64,000 nucleotides of DNA from an uncultured Pelagibacteraceae bacterium (GTDB lineage Bacteria > Pseudomonadota > Alphaproteobacteria > Pelagibacterales > Pelagibacteraceae): NCBI GenBank assembly GCA_902579115.1, contig CACHFP010000004.1, forward strand, positions 1 through 64,000, read 5' to 3'. The position numbers were made by a program, and so were the translations under genes. This document shows positions 1 through 9,487 of this stretch, piece by piece; within the stretch, counting starts at the first letter, position 1, and every line of letters starts with the position of its first letter. The notes below the pieces were generated by a model. That model worked only from the letters and a program-made list of their open reading frames with translations, had not been told where the DNA came from and searched no databases.

Positions 1-551
1 AAATCTTTTAATTTATAATTTAAGAATGGGCCACCTGAGGCAGTTAAATAAACTTTTTTAATTTCCTCATTTTTTTGATTCTGTAAAATTTTAAAAATTG
101 AAAAATGTTCAGAATCTAGTGGAACTATTCTCGTTTTATTTTTTTTTGCTTTTTTTTTAATTAAATTCCATCCACAAATCACGGACTCTTTATTAGCAAT
201 TAAAATTTTTTTACTTAGTTTTGTTAATATGATGGTTGGTTTTAAACCAGCTATTCCAGGTATTGCTGATATGGTTATATCTGACTTTTTTATAGAACTT
301 AAATTTTCAAAATTATTTAAAATTTTGACTTTTTTATTTTTAAATTTTTTTTTTATTTTTGTATATATTCCCTTATCTGTTATTACAAAAAAATTTGGAT
401 TATACTTTTGTATCTGTTTGAAAATTAATTTATAGTTTTTATTTGCTGATAGAAGATTTATTTTAAACAAGCTTTTTTTTTTTTCAATTATTTTAAAAGT
501 TGTCTTACCTATTGACCCAGTTGACCCAAGAATTGATATTAAGAGTTTCAT
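1..551 (-). CDS. dxr: 1-deoxy-D-xylulose 5-phosphate reductoisomerase, partial (C-terminus beyond window)
   Basis: NADPH-dependent enzyme that turns DXP into 2-C-methyl-D-erythritol 4-phosphate, the committed step of the MEP isoprenoid pathway. I translated the minus strand by hand from the ATG at 551; about 183 residues lie in the window and the frame stays open to position 1. Visible family motifs are the NADPH-binding GSTGSIG near the N-terminus, IANKES in the middle, LDSEH (substrate/metal site) and TASGGPF. The start codon abuts the cdsA stop at 552, so it is the last visible gene of the rpsB-tsf-frr-uppS-cdsA-dxr run, which is the usual proteobacterial order. It is cut by the window edge, not visibly broken. 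Confidence 0.95.
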   Translation of the reverse strand, partial: MKLLISILGSTGSIGKTTFKIIEKKKSLFKINLLSANKNYKLIFKQIQKYNPNFFVITDKGIYTKIKKKFKNKKVKILNNFENLSSIKKSDITISAIPGIAGLKPTIILTKLSKKILIANKESVICGWNLIKKKAKKNKTRIVPLDSEHFSIFKILQNQKNEEIKKVYLTASGGPFLNYKLKD

Positions 552-1199
552 CTAGTAAAATAGTATAAATGAAATATATCCGATTGGTAATCCGATTAAA
601 ATTCCATCTATTCTGTCTAAAACACCACCGTGACCAGGAAAAACTCTACCTGTATCTTTTAATTTTGCTTTTCTTTTTAAATAAGAAAAAAATAAATCTC
701 CAAATTGACAAGCAATTGAAGTGACAGTACTTATTAGAAGAAGTTTATAGTTAAGATCATTTGTATAAAAAAATAAAAAAGAAGTAATAGTTAAATAAGT
801 TAAAAATAAAGATCCAATAGCACCAGAAATAGTTTTGTTTGGACTTATTTTCGTTAGTCTTGGTCCTTTAAACAATTTTCCAAATATATATCCACCTATG
901 TCTGAAGCAATACAACCAAATAAAAGTGAAAATAAAATTATATTTAAATAACTTACCTGAGAAAAATAAAAAAAAATTAAACAAAATAAAAATATATAAA
1001 TAAAGAAAAATGAAACAATTATTAAGTTAAATAATTTAATCTTAATAATTTTTGTCATTAAGTTTAAAAATTCTATAATTGATAATACTCCTAATACAAT
1101 TAAGCTATATAATAAAATATAATTAAAATTCATTATCAAAATTATTAGCGATAACAAGATCAGGGATGTAATTGATCTTTTTTTAAAATTTGTTGACAT
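552..1199 (-). CDS. cdsA: Phosphatidate cytidylyltransferase (CDP-diglyceride synthase)
   Basis: Integral membrane enzyme making CDP-diacylglycerol from phosphatidic acid and CTP for phospholipid synthesis. The protein has 215 residues, shorter than the roughly 270-285 of many CdsA proteins, and is mostly hydrophobic helices. The C-terminal signature is clear: SPNKT, then GDLFFSYLKRKAKLKD followed by PGHGGVLDRIDG, which holds the metal- and substrate-binding Asp and Lys residues. The start codon overlaps the uppS stop by 1 bp, indicating translational coupling. The shortening is at the N-terminus, where several membrane segments of longer homologues are missing. Confidence 0.95.
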   Translation of the reverse strand: MSTNFKKRSITSLILLSLIILIMNFNYILLYSLIVLGVLSIIEFLNLMTKIIKIKLFNLIIVSFFFIYIFLFCLIFFYFSQVSYLNIILFSLLFGCIASDIGGYIFGKLFKGPRLTKISPNKTISGAIGSLFLTYLTITSFLFFYTNDLNYKLLLISTVTSIACQFGDLFFSYLKRKAKLKDTGRVFPGHGGVLDRIDGILIGLPIGYISFILFY

Positions 1200-1867
1200 T
1201 AAATCGCTCCAAAATTTCTTTTACTTTGCTTATATTGATTTATTACTTTTTTAAGATCTCTTGAATTAAAATCTGGCCATAATTTTTTTAAAAAAAATAA
1301 TTCTGCGTAGGCTAGTTGCCATAACATAAAATTACTTAGTCTTTGATGACCACCAGTTCTTATCAAAATATCTGGATGTGGTATATTTTTTGTAAATAAA
1401 TTTTTTTCAAAATTTTTTAAACTTAGTTTTTTTTTAGTTTTTTTTATAGCATTTAGAATTTCATTTTTTGAACCATAATTAATTGCTAAATTGACAAGTA
1501 TTTTTTTATTTTTTTTTGTTAAATGCATTGTTTTTTTTAATATTTTTTTTACTTCTGGAGATAATTTATTCATTTCACCAATTATATTTATTTTTATACC
1601 TTGCGACATGACACTTTTAATTTCTTTAGAGAAATAATTACTGATTAAATTAAATAGAAAGGATATTTCTTTTTTTGGTCTTTTCCAATTTTCAGACGAA
1701 AAAACATAAAAAGTTACTACAGGTATTTTAAATTTAACTGAACTGCTTACAATTTTTTTTACAGCCTCCACACCCTTGATATGCCCAAAATTTCTACCTT
1801 TTTTTTTCTTCTTCCCCCACCTACCATTGCCATCCATTATAAAGGCAATATGGTTGAGTTTGTTCAT
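1199..1867 (-). CDS. uppS: Isoprenyl transferase (undecaprenyl diphosphate synthase)
   Basis: Cis-prenyltransferase that adds IPP units to farnesyl diphosphate to make the C55 lipid carrier for cell-wall and surface-glycan synthesis. It has 222 residues. Motifs: FIMDGNGRWG near the N-terminus with the catalytic Asp, FSSENW, and a C-terminal region with LIRTGGHQRLSNF followed by AYAELFF and LWPDF. The usual sequence is RT(S/G)GExR(I/L)SNF; here the conserved Glu position reads His (codon CAT), an unusual substitution in the IPP-binding segment. The N-terminus is Lys-rich. Its start overlaps the frr stop in an ATGA junction. Confidence 0.95.
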   Translation of the reverse strand: MNKLNHIAFIMDGNGRWGKKKKKGRNFGHIKGVEAVKKIVSSSVKFKIPVVTFYVFSSENWKRPKKEISFLFNLISNYFSKEIKSVMSQGIKINIIGEMNKLSPEVKKILKKTMHLTKKNKKILVNLAINYGSKNEILNAIKKTKKKLSLKNFEKNLFTKNIPHPDILIRTGGHQRLSNFMLWQLAYAELFFLKKLWPDFNSRDLKKVINQYKQSKRNFGAI

Positions 1868-2424
1868 ATCTGACTAATCTCTTTTTCTTTGTTTGATAAT
1901 ATTTTTTCTATATTCTCGATGTTATTATCAGTCAGTTTCTGTATGGTTTTTTCGAAATTTTTATTTTGGTCCTCTGATATTAATTTATCTTTTAATTTTT
2001 TTTTAAGATCCTCATTTGCTTCACGTCTAATATTCCTTATTGCAACTTTCCCTTTTTCCCCCATGGATTTTAATATTTTTATTAATTCCTTACGTCTATC
2101 CTCTGTGAGATCAGGTATCCTTAGTCTTAAGATTTGTCCATCTGTTTGAGGATTTATTCCTAAATCTGACTTTTGTATTGCTGACTCAATTAATGAAATA
2201 TTTGCTTTATCCCAAACTTGAATTGAAATTAATCTTGCCTCTGGAACACTAATGGTTGCAAGTTGCTCGATTGGCATTAATTGTCCATATACATCTACTT
2301 TGATTGTATCAAGCATGTTAGTATTTGCTCTTCCAGTTCTTAGAGTTGAAATATCTTTTTTAAAAGAAAGAATGCTTTTATCCATCTTAGATGAATAATT
2401 GTTCTCATTAAATTCACCGCTCAC
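1864..2424 (-). CDS. frr: Ribosome recycling factor
   Basis: Works with EF-G to split the post-termination ribosome. It has 186 residues, the normal RRF length, with the family segments STLRTGRAN, YGQLMPIEQLATISVPEAR and LRIPDLTEDRRKEL. The start is a GTG at 2424, supported by a strong AAGGAG sequence 7 nt upstream; the next ATG, at residue 14, would cut into the first helix. Only 2 nt separate it from the tsf stop. In most proteobacteria pyrH sits between tsf and frr, but here it is absent. The 4 bp overlap with uppS suggests coupled translation. Confidence 0.96.
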   Translation of the reverse strand: MSGEFNENNYSSKMDKSILSFKKDISTLRTGRANTNMLDTIKVDVYGQLMPIEQLATISVPEARLISIQVWDKANISLIESAIQKSDLGINPQTDGQILRLRIPDLTEDRRKELIKILKSMGEKGKVAIRNIRREANEDLKKKLKDKLISEDQNKNFEKTIQKLTDNNIENIEKILSNKEKEISQI

Positions 2425-2426
2425 CT

Positions 2427-3293
2427 TTATACTCCTTCTCCAACTTTATATCTTTTAAAATCTAGTACCTTAATTGGTTTTTCAGATGAGTTTTCCGATA
2501 AAATTTCAGATACTTTTTTTTTAGCATCCATTATCCAGATTTGATTTAATAGAGAGTTTTCGCTCAAAAATTTTGCAATTTTTCCTTGAGATATTTTATC
2601 TACCATCTCCTTTGGTTTTCCTGAATTAATAATTTCGGCTTTAATAATCTCCATTTCTTTTTCAACAATCTTTTTATCAATACCCTCCTTTTCAACTGCT
2701 AGCGGATTTGATGCAGCTATATGCATAGCTAATTTTGATCCTAATTCCTCATTTTTACCTTTCACAATTCCATCCAAGTTTACAATTGAAATAATCTTTC
2801 CAATATTTTTCTCGATAGAAGAATGAACATAGTAAAAATTTTTACCTTTTGAATTATCGAAAAAATGACCTCTTCTAATAGTTATTTTTTCACCAATTTT
2901 TGATATCAAATTTACTAAATTATCTTTTACAAGATTTCCATTTTTCATCTTTGAATTATTCAAATCTTCCAGGTTTCCTTTCACAGAAAAATTCAATTCT
3001 GATAGTTCCTTACAAAAACTTATGAAGTCATTATTTTTTGCAACAAAATCAGTTTCAGAGTTGATTTCTATAATGGATAATTTTCCTTCACTCTCTTTTA
3101 CCAATGCTAAACCTTCTGCGGCCGTTCTACTCATCTTTTTTGAAGCTTTAGCGATACCTTTTTTTCGTAAAAATTCTATTGATTTATCTAAGTCACCATT
3201 AGTTTCATCTATTGCAATTTTACAATCTTTGAAACCTACTCCTGTTAATTCTCTTAACTTTTTAATATTTTCTAAAATATTTTTATTAGACAT
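2427..3293 (-). CDS. tsf: Elongation factor Ts
   Basis: Guanine nucleotide exchange factor for EF-Tu. It has 288 residues with an N-terminal UBA-like domain (LRELTGVGFKDCKIAIDETNGD), the EF-Tu contact motif SETDFVAKN, and the C-terminal dimerization region ending MDAKKKVSEIL...FKRYKVGEG. It lies 16 nt downstream of rpsB, the near-universal rpsB-tsf pair, so it is expected to be controlled by the structured leader ahead of rpsB. Nothing looks truncated. Confidence 0.97.
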   Translation of the reverse strand: MSNKNILENIKKLRELTGVGFKDCKIAIDETNGDLDKSIEFLRKKGIAKASKKMSRTAAEGLALVKESEGKLSIIEINSETDFVAKNNDFISFCKELSELNFSVKGNLEDLNNSKMKNGNLVKDNLVNLISKIGEKITIRRGHFFDNSKGKNFYYVHSSIEKNIGKIISIVNLDGIVKGKNEELGSKLAMHIAASNPLAVEKEGIDKKIVEKEMEIIKAEIINSGKPKEMVDKISQGKIAKFLSENSLLNQIWIMDAKKKVSEILSENSSEKPIKVLDFKRYKVGEGV

Positions 3294-3309
3294 CTTTTAA
3301 ATGATTAAA

Positions 3310-4044
3310 TTATTTTTTTTTTGAAATTGATTTAGCTTCTTTTTCATCTGGGCCTTTAATAAATTTTTCAGCGTCCTTAATTGTATTCTTTAACAATTCG
3401 CAATATAAATTTATTGATCTTCTAGCATCGTCATTTCCAGGAATAGGGTAATCAATTCCGGTTGGATCTGAATTGGTATCTAAAACTGCAATTATTGGTA
3501 TGCCTAGTTTTTTTGCTTCTGCAACAGCGAGGGACTCTATATTTGTATCAATAATAAAGATCAAATCTGGAGTTTTTTTCATTTCAGCTATTCCACCAAG
3601 AGATCTCTTAAGTTTTTCTTTTTCTTTTCCAAATTTTAATATTTCTTTTTTTGTAAAACCTAAATTTTCTTTAGATAATTGATCGTCCAATTTTTTTAAT
3701 CTTTTAATTGAGTTTTGAATTGTATTCCAATTAGTTAACATTCCACCAAGCCATCTATAATTTACATAAAACTGACCAGTCTCTTTAGCTAAGTCACTAA
3801 TTTGTTCTGAAGCTTGTTTTTTCGTTGAAACTACTAGTAGTTTACCGCCGCTCGAAATTACTTTATGTACCTGGACTAATGCATTCTTAATAAATTCTAC
3901 AGTCTGTGTTAAATCAATAATGTGAATAGAGTTTTTTTCACCAAAAATATACTTTTTCATTTTTGGATTCCATCTAAGGGTTTTATGGCCTAAATGTACG
4001 CCTGCCTCTAATAATTGTTTAATGTCTACTTTTGGTACGTTCAT
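3310..4044 (-). CDS. rpsB: 30S ribosomal protein S2
   Basis: Small-subunit protein S2 that helps assemble the 30S head and recruit S1. The start is placed at the ATG at 4044 ([20 protein letters not shown]), giving 244 residues, the standard S2 length with GVHLGH near the N-terminus. The frame stays open upstream to 4161, but those 39 extra codons match no S2 family sequence and coincide with a folded RNA leader, so they are untranslated. The core includes [21 protein letters not shown] and PDLIFIIDT. The Lys-rich C-terminus is typical. tsf follows after 16 nt. Confidence 0.97.
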   Translation of the reverse strand: MNVPKVDIKQLLEAGVHLGHKTLRWNPKMKKYIFGEKNSIHIIDLTQTVEFIKNALVQVHKVISSGGKLLVVSTKKQASEQISDLAKETGQFYVNYRWLGGMLTNWNTIQNSIKRLKKLDDQLSKENLGFTKKEILKFGKEKEKLKRSLGGIAEMKKTPDLIFIIDTNIESLAVAEAKKLGIPIIAVLDTNSDPTGIDYPIPGNDDARRSINLYCELLKNTIKDAEKFIKGPDEKEAKSISKKK

Positions 4045-4120
4045 ATTTTTTTTCCGGTTTATCCACCACAGTAATTCCATTTTTATGGACCGGTAGGGCA
4101 ATACCCTTGTAACTGTGTGC
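4045..4120 (-). promoter_or_regulatory. Structured 5' leader of rpsB, candidate S2 autoregulatory element
   Basis: The RNA read on the minus strand between the dnaE stop and the rpsB ATG folds compactly. An outer stem pairs CACAGU (4117-4112) with ACUGUG (4072-4067). Inside it are two small hairpins, GGG/GCCC around 4106-4096 and CCAU-AAAA-AUGG around 4088-4077. A CCGGU between them (about 4093-4089) can pair with ACCGG at about 4058-4054, outside the stem, making a pseudoknot that ends about 9 nt before the start codon. This is the expected place for autogenous repression by S2, as known for rpsB in other proteobacteria. The pairings are read from sequence; the function is inferred. Confidence 0.6.
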
Positions 4121-4133
4121 GAAATAAGACACT

Positions 4134-4161
4134 GATATATACAATCAAACTGAAAAATCAA
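4134..4161 (-). promoter_or_regulatory. Candidate sigma-70 promoter for rpsB-tsf
   Basis: On the minus strand TTGATT (4161-4156) and TATATC (4139-4134) are spaced by 16 nt, just upstream of the folded rpsB leader and beside the dnaE 3' end. Transcription starting about 7 nt after the -10 would begin just before the outer stem of the leader, which fits. The -10 is only a partial match and AT-rich DNA gives chance hits. Confidence 0.4.
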
Positions 4162-4165
4162 TACT

Positions 4166-7100
4166 CTAAACTGTTATTTTTGTAACATATTCCTTAGCTT
4201 TTAGAGCTTTTAGATGTCTTAAATCGAATTTTCTATTATTTTGTAGAGAATATATAGCTTTTTTATTTTGATGATTAATTATTAGGTTTATCTGGGTTTC
4301 TCCATTATTAGATAATATTTCTTTTATTTCTTCGATGTTAAAACCTTCCTTAACCTCAATGGTTACTTTGGAATATGGCTGATTAATTACGTCGTCTAAA
4401 CACAAAATCCTCTTTACATTTACCCTGGTCTTAGTATCTCCATTTATAGATTTATCTTTTTGTAAAGTTAAAATAAAAGATTCTGCCTCCTTTAACTTAT
4501 CTCTATTTTTCACTAATATTTCAGAAAATAAAAATAACTCAAATTCTCCTTTTTTATCACTGAATTTTATAATCGCATAAGGAGTTCCCTTTGCGCTTTT
4601 TTTTTCTTGAATTGACATTATAGTTCCTGCAACCAATCCTTCTTTTTCATTATTATTAAAAAATCTTTCATAAGAAATTATTTTTAATTGATGAAATATT
4701 TCTTCAAACTCATTTAGAGGGTGGTTTGAAATGTAAAAACCTAAGGAATTAAACTCTTCTGATAATAACTGTTTTTGCGTCCATGGTTTTGATATTACAA
4801 ATTCAAACTTATTTTCAAAATTTTCTTGGCTTTGAAATAGACTCGATTGATTACTATCTTTGTCCTCATTAATATTCTTTATTTGTTGTATGATTTTGGG
4901 AATTGAATTAAAAATTTTACTTCTATCATTCTCGAACTCGTCAAATACTCCAGCTTTTGTCAGTCCTTCTAATTGTAATTTATTTACATCTTTTGAAGAT
5001 ACCCTATATATGAAATCTGAAATAGATTTAAATTTTCCTTTTTTTTCTCTTTCTTGGATAATATTTGAGATTGCTTCAAACCCAACATTTTTAATAGCTC
5101 CTAATCCATAATATATTTTTCCCTCTATAGCCTTGAATTCAGCATAACATTTATTTATGGAGGGTCTTATAATTTCAACTTTAAGTCTTTTTAATTCCTC
5201 AACAAACTCTCTTAATTTTGAAGTATTAGTAAGTTCAGTTGACATAGTAGCCGCAATAAAATCCTCTTTATAATATGTTTTCAAATACGCCGTTTGATAT
5301 GCAATTAGTGCGTATGCGGCGGCGTGACTTTTGTTAAATCCATATTGAGCAAATGGCTCAATTTTAGTAAAAACAAAATTTGCAACATCTTTAGTTATTC
5401 CATTTTTAATCGCACCATTAACAAATCTTTCTTTTTGTCTATCTAATTCTGACTTTTTTTTCTTTCCCATTGCTCGTCTTAATATGTCGGCCTCCCCTGC
5501 AGTAAAACCTGCCAAGATTTGAGCGATTTGCATGACTTGCTCTTGATAAATTATGATTCCATAAGTTGGTTTTAATATTTCTTTTAGTATTGGGTGAATA
5601 TAGTCTGGTTCTTTTAAACCATTTTTACAATCATTATAAATTGGAATATTGCTCATTGGCCCTGGTCGATATAATGCAACAAGTGCAATAATGTCATCAA
5701 ATCGATTTGGCTTCATTTGTTTAATTGCTTCTCTCATACCCGCACTTTCTAATTGAAATAAACCAGTAGTTTCTCCTGTAGATAACAGTGAAAAAACTTT
5801 CTCATCGTTTTGATTAATTTTACTTATCTCAAGATTAATTTTTTTTGCTCTTAATCTCTTCAAAGTTTTGTCAATTACTGTTAGTGTTTTAAGACCTAAT
5901 AAGTCAAATTTGACTAATCCTGCATTTTCGGATGAATACATATCATATTGAGTAGAAGGTAAAATAAGATTAGAACTATGATCAATATAAAGTGGAAATT
6001 GCTCTGCTAATTTGTCACCTGCAATTACTACACCTGCTGCATGAGTAGCCATATTCCTATTCAAACCCTCAAGTTTCAAAGAGAGTTCAAGAAGTTTCTC
6101 AACCTTTTTATTATTTTTTATTTCTTCTTTAAATCTTGGCTCTCTATCGATTGACTCTTGCAAGGTAAGTGGTCGTGAAGGATCGAAAGGTACCATTTTA
6201 CAAATTCTGTCTACATGTCCATATGGAATACCTAAAACTCTACCAACATCTCTTAATACCATTCTTGCTTTGAGTTTACCGAAGGTAATTATATGTGCTA
6301 CTCCTCCTTTATATTTAGATTTCAAATACTCAAAAACTTTATCTCGTTTTTCCTCACAAAAATCGATATCAAAATCTGGCATTGAAATCCTATCTGGATT
6401 TAAAAATCTCTCAAAAATCAGATCAAATTCTATTGGATCTAGATCAGTTATATCTAGACAATAAGCAATCAGTGATCCAGCACCAGATCCCCGTCCAGGT
6501 CCAACCGGTATTGAATTTTTTTTAGCCCATTTTATATAATCCGATACAATCAAAAAATAACTCGCATAATTCATGGAATTGATGATATCAATCTCATGTT
6601 GGAGTCTGTCTTCATAAATCTTCAGCAATTCATTTTTTGATTTTGATTTATTTTTTTTGCTTATAAAATTATCGATTCTTTTATTTAATCCCTCTTTTGC
6701 TAGTCTAAGAATTTCTTGCTCTGGTGAATTATTTTGTCCACTTGCTATTGAGGGGAGTATTGGTCGAGATTTTTTTGGTTTAAAATTAAATCTTAAGTGA
6801 AAATTATAATTATTTTCTAAAGCCTCAGGAATATCAGAAAAAATTTCCGCTAATTCTTTGCTGTCTTTTAAAAAATGTTGATTACTTAATCTAAAGCGAT
6901 TTTTATCATCAACGAAATCTTTTTCTCCTATGCATTTAAGTGCATCATGCGCTTCAAACATTTCTTTATTTATATAAAATACCTCTTGAGACGCAATTAA
7001 AGGGATATTTAAATTATTCGATTGACCTAGAATGAAATTTTCATAATTTTTCTCATTATTTTCATTATGTCTTTGAATTTCAAAATAAATTCTATCTTTA

Positions 7101-7582
7101 AAGATATCTTTGAATAATTTAATAGTTTCATTAAAATCTTTTATTTTATTTGAGCTAAAAAGCTTACCAAAAAAATCTCTATGTCCTCCAGTTAGTAAAA
7201 TAATATCTTCATTATTATTTATAATTTCTTTAAGTTCACATGAAGGTTCATTTTTCTCTTTACTGTTAAGGTAACTTAATGAAGATAACTTTGTAAGATT
7301 TTTGTAACCATTCTCAGTTTTAGCGTACAAGGTTACTCTTCCAACTATATTTTGGTTTCTAAGATTTATTTGAGTACCTATTATTGGTTGTGTGCCAACT
7401 TTAGACAGTTTTTCCGAAAATTCTAATGCTCCACACAAATTGTAACTATCGGCTAATCCTAGGGCTTTTATTTTATTTATTTTACAATAATTTGCTAAAT
7501 CGTCTATCTTAATTGCGCCTTCACAAATCGAATATTGCGTATGAATCTTAAAATTGTTAAAGACACTTTCATTTAAGGGCAT
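4166..7582 (-). CDS. dnaE: DNA polymerase III alpha subunit
   Basis: Replicative polymerase catalytic subunit. The protein has 1138 residues, normal DnaE1 size. An N-terminal PHP domain begins [13 protein letters not shown]. The polymerase core has [12 protein letters not shown] and the catalytic [10 protein letters not shown], whose two Asp residues bind metal. The fingers region includes [10 protein letters not shown] and ALYRPGPM, followed by the helix-hairpin-helix region [21 protein letters not shown], and an OB-fold region near residues 980-1060. Its start overlaps the end of lolD by 14 bp. It closes the block running from nuoA; rpsB has its own leader after it. Confidence 0.97.
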   Translation of the reverse strand: MPLNESVFNNFKIHTQYSICEGAIKIDDLANYCKINKIKALGLADSYNLCGALEFSEKLSKVGTQPIIGTQINLRNQNIVGRVTLYAKTENGYKNLTKLSSLSYLNSKEKNEPSCELKEIINNNEDIILLTGGHRDFFGKLFSSNKIKDFNETIKLFKDIFKDRIYFEIQRHNENNEKNYENFILGQSNNLNIPLIASQEVFYINKEMFEAHDALKCIGEKDFVDDKNRFRLSNQHFLKDSKELAEIFSDIPEALENNYNFHLRFNFKPKKSRPILPSIASGQNNSPEQEILRLAKEGLNKRIDNFISKKNKSKSKNELLKIYEDRLQHEIDIINSMNYASYFLIVSDYIKWAKKNSIPVGPGRGSGAGSLIAYCLDITDLDPIEFDLIFERFLNPDRISMPDFDIDFCEEKRDKVFEYLKSKYKGGVAHIITFGKLKARMVLRDVGRVLGIPYGHVDRICKMVPFDPSRPLTLQESIDREPRFKEEIKNNKKVEKLLELSLKLEGLNRNMATHAAGVVIAGDKLAEQFPLYIDHSSNLILPSTQYDMYSSENAGLVKFDLLGLKTLTVIDKTLKRLRAKKINLEISKINQNDEKVFSLLSTGETTGLFQLESAGMREAIKQMKPNRFDDIIALVALYRPGPMSNIPIYNDCKNGLKEPDYIHPILKEILKPTYGIIIYQEQVMQIAQILAGFTAGEADILRRAMGKKKKSELDRQKERFVNGAIKNGITKDVANFVFTKIEPFAQYGFNKSHAAAYALIAYQTAYLKTYYKEDFIAATMSTELTNTSKLREFVEELKRLKVEIIRPSINKCYAEFKAIEGKIYYGLGAIKNVGFEAISNIIQEREKKGKFKSISDFIYRVSSKDVNKLQLEGLTKAGVFDEFENDRSKIFNSIPKIIQQIKNINEDKDSNQSSLFQSQENFENKFEFVISKPWTQKQLLSEEFNSLGFYISNHPLNEFEEIFHQLKIISYERFFNNNEKEGLVAGTIMSIQEKKSAKGTPYAIIKFSDKKGEFELFLFSEILVKNRDKLKEAESFILTLQKDKSINGDTKTRVNVKRILCLDDVINQPYSKVTIEVKEGFNIEEIKEILSNNGETQINLIINHQNKKAIYSLQNNRKFDLRHLKALKAKEYVTKITV

Positions 7583-8258
7583 TAACCCGTTTTATATTAC
7601 CGTCTGAAATAAACAACTTGTAATCAGCCCTGTTAGCAAGTTCTCTATTATGAGTTGCAAAAATTATTGTTTTTTTCAGTTTTTTTAATTTTAAAAAAAG
7701 AGAAAAAATTTCTTTTGAAGTTTTGTAATCAAGATTTCCAGTTGGTTCATCAGCTAATACTATTTTTGTTTCTGCAATTAGCGCTCTAGCAATAGCTGTT
7801 CTTTGTTGTTCTCCGCCTGATAATTCATTTGGAAAATGATTTGACCTATTTAAAATTTTTACGTCTTTCAAAATTTTTTGTGCTTTATCATAAACAATTT
7901 TATTACCCTCTCCTCTTATAATTAAGGGCATCATTACATTCTCTATAGCTGTAAAATCTGTTAATAAATTATTATCTTGAAAAATTATTGAGATATTATT
8001 TCTTCTTAATTCATCTTTTTGGTTATTTGATAAATCTTTTGTATCTTTACTATTAATTATAATTTTTCCCTCTGATGGTTGATCAAGTAAAGCAAATAAA
8101 TGAAGTAAAGAAGATTTCCCTGAACCAGAAGGACCTATTACTGCTACCATATCACCTTCTTTAATTTTGATATTTAAATTTTTAAAAAGAGTAATTACTC
8201 CATTTACATGATTGAAACTTTTTTTTAAGTTTTTTGTCTCTAATAAGATTTTAGTCAT
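7569..8258 (-). CDS. lolD: Lipoprotein-releasing ABC transporter ATPase LolD
   Basis: ATPase of the Lol system that extracts outer-membrane lipoproteins from the inner membrane for hand-over to LolA. It has 229 residues with Walker A GPSGSGKSS, Q-loop, signature LSGGEQQRTAIARAL, Walker B VLADEPTGNLD, and the switch His in FATHNRELA. The MacB/LolD family also includes FtsE; the assignment rests on the adjacent LolC/E-type permease, with which it overlaps by 8 bp. The stop overlaps the start of dnaE. Confidence 0.93.
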   Translation of the reverse strand: MTKILLETKNLKKSFNHVNGVITLFKNLNIKIKEGDMVAVIGPSGSGKSSLLHLFALLDQPSEGKIIINSKDTKDLSNNQKDELRRNNISIIFQDNNLLTDFTAIENVMMPLIIRGEGNKIVYDKAQKILKDVKILNRSNHFPNELSGGEQQRTAIARALIAETKIVLADEPTGNLDYKTSKEIFSLFLKLKKLKKTIIFATHNRELANRADYKLFISDGNIKRVNALK

Positions 8259-9483
8259 ATCTTAAAGCCCTAAAAGTACTCATTTTTGAGATTCTTTTTG
8301 CTGGTAAGTAAGAGGCTATCGCAGAAATGATTAATGAGATAATAAAAATAATTATTACAGAATTTAAATTTATTTCACTAGGTAATTTGTCTAAGAAATA
8401 TATATCAGAAGGAAAGATCTCTAATTTAAAAACTTTCGATAAAAAAATTCTTAGTTTTTCAACATTAAGAGATACTAAAATTCCTAATATCACTCCACAA
8501 ATTGTTGCAAAAAAACCAATGGTTAGCCCAGTCAAAAAAAAAGTTTTTTTTATAGATTTGTTACTTAGTCCTAATGTTTTTAAAATGGCAATTTCTTTTG
8601 TTTTATTTTTAATTAAGATTGTAAGACCTGAAATTATATTAAAAGCGGCTACTACCACAATAAGAGAAAGGATAATAAACATCACATTTCTCTCAACCTT
8701 TAAAGCACTAAATAAAGTTTTATTTAAGTCAGACCACGTATAAATAAAATAATTCTGATTTAGTTTTTGTAATTTTTCTTTATAAAAGTTTGCTTTCAGT
8801 GGTTCCTCTAAATAAATCTCAATGTTTTGATCTTTAACTTCTTTATCAAAAATTGATAATGCATCTTCGATATTTAAAAAAATAATGTTTTGATCAAATT
8901 CTAAGAAGCCTGTATTAAATATACCTGCTATTTTAAAATTTTCCTGCTTAGGTAAACTACCTAATGGAGTAGACACAAACGCAGATGACATCAAACTAAG
9001 TTTATCCCCCTCCTTCAAATTTAAATTGAAAGCTAACTCAGAACCAATGAGTACATCGCTAGCATCAAAATTTTTGAAATCTCCATGTGTTATAAAATTT
9101 TCAAAGAAAATAGATATATTTTTTTCACTTTTATTTACACCTTTTAAAATGACTCCTTTTGCGTTGTTACTATTTAATGCAATCCCTTCTCCTGTAAATG
9201 ATTTACTTAAACTCATTTTTGGGAATTTCTCTTTTACCTTTAAAATAAAATTTTCGTCAATTTGAAAACTATTAGGTTGAACTACAATATGAGGGTTAAG
9301 TCCTAAAATTTTGTTTGTTAAATCAGTTTTAAAACCGTTCATCACCGACATCACAATTATCAAGATTGCTACACCTAGCATTATTCCTAAAAAAGAAAAA
9401 ATAGAAATTATCTTTAAAAAACCTTCTTTTTTTTTGGGTCTAAGGTTTCTTAAAGAAATAAGTCTCTCGGCTTTTGTAAACAA
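8251..9483 (-). CDS. lolC: Lipoprotein-releasing system transmembrane protein (LolC/LolE family)
   Basis: Permease of the LolCDE complex. It has 410 residues: an N-terminal membrane helix (ISIFSFLGIMLGVAILIIVMSVMNGF), a large periplasmic domain at about 50-260, then three C-terminal helices, the MacB-like FtsX fold. The N-terminal SLRNLRPKKKEG and VMNGF are typical of LolC/E. Only one such permease sits beside lolD, as in many alphaproteobacteria where one protein is thought to serve both roles, so LolC versus LolE cannot be decided. proS ends 4 nt upstream. Confidence 0.9.
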   Translation of the reverse strand: MFTKAERLISLRNLRPKKKEGFLKIISIFSFLGIMLGVAILIIVMSVMNGFKTDLTNKILGLNPHIVVQPNSFQIDENFILKVKEKFPKMSLSKSFTGEGIALNSNNAKGVILKGVNKSEKNISIFFENFITHGDFKNFDASDVLIGSELAFNLNLKEGDKLSLMSSAFVSTPLGSLPKQENFKIAGIFNTGFLEFDQNIIFLNIEDALSIFDKEVKDQNIEIYLEEPLKANFYKEKLQKLNQNYFIYTWSDLNKTLFSALKVERNVMFIILSLIVVVAAFNIISGLTILIKNKTKEIAILKTLGLSNKSIKKTFFLTGLTIGFFATICGVILGILVSLNVEKLRIFLSKVFKLEIFPSDIYFLDKLPSEINLNSVIIIFIISLIISAIASYLPAKRISKMSTFRALRYD

Positions 9484-9487
9484 AGTA

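Noticed and set aside
4045..4161. N-terminal extension of 39 residues on ribosomal protein S2
   Set aside because: The extra residues match no S2 family sequence and cover the folded leader; the ATG at 4044 gives the standard S2 N-terminus.
8327..8743. 138-codon plus-strand open frame within lolC
   Set aside because: Antisense shadow of a hydrophobic permease gene; no motif and no start signals.
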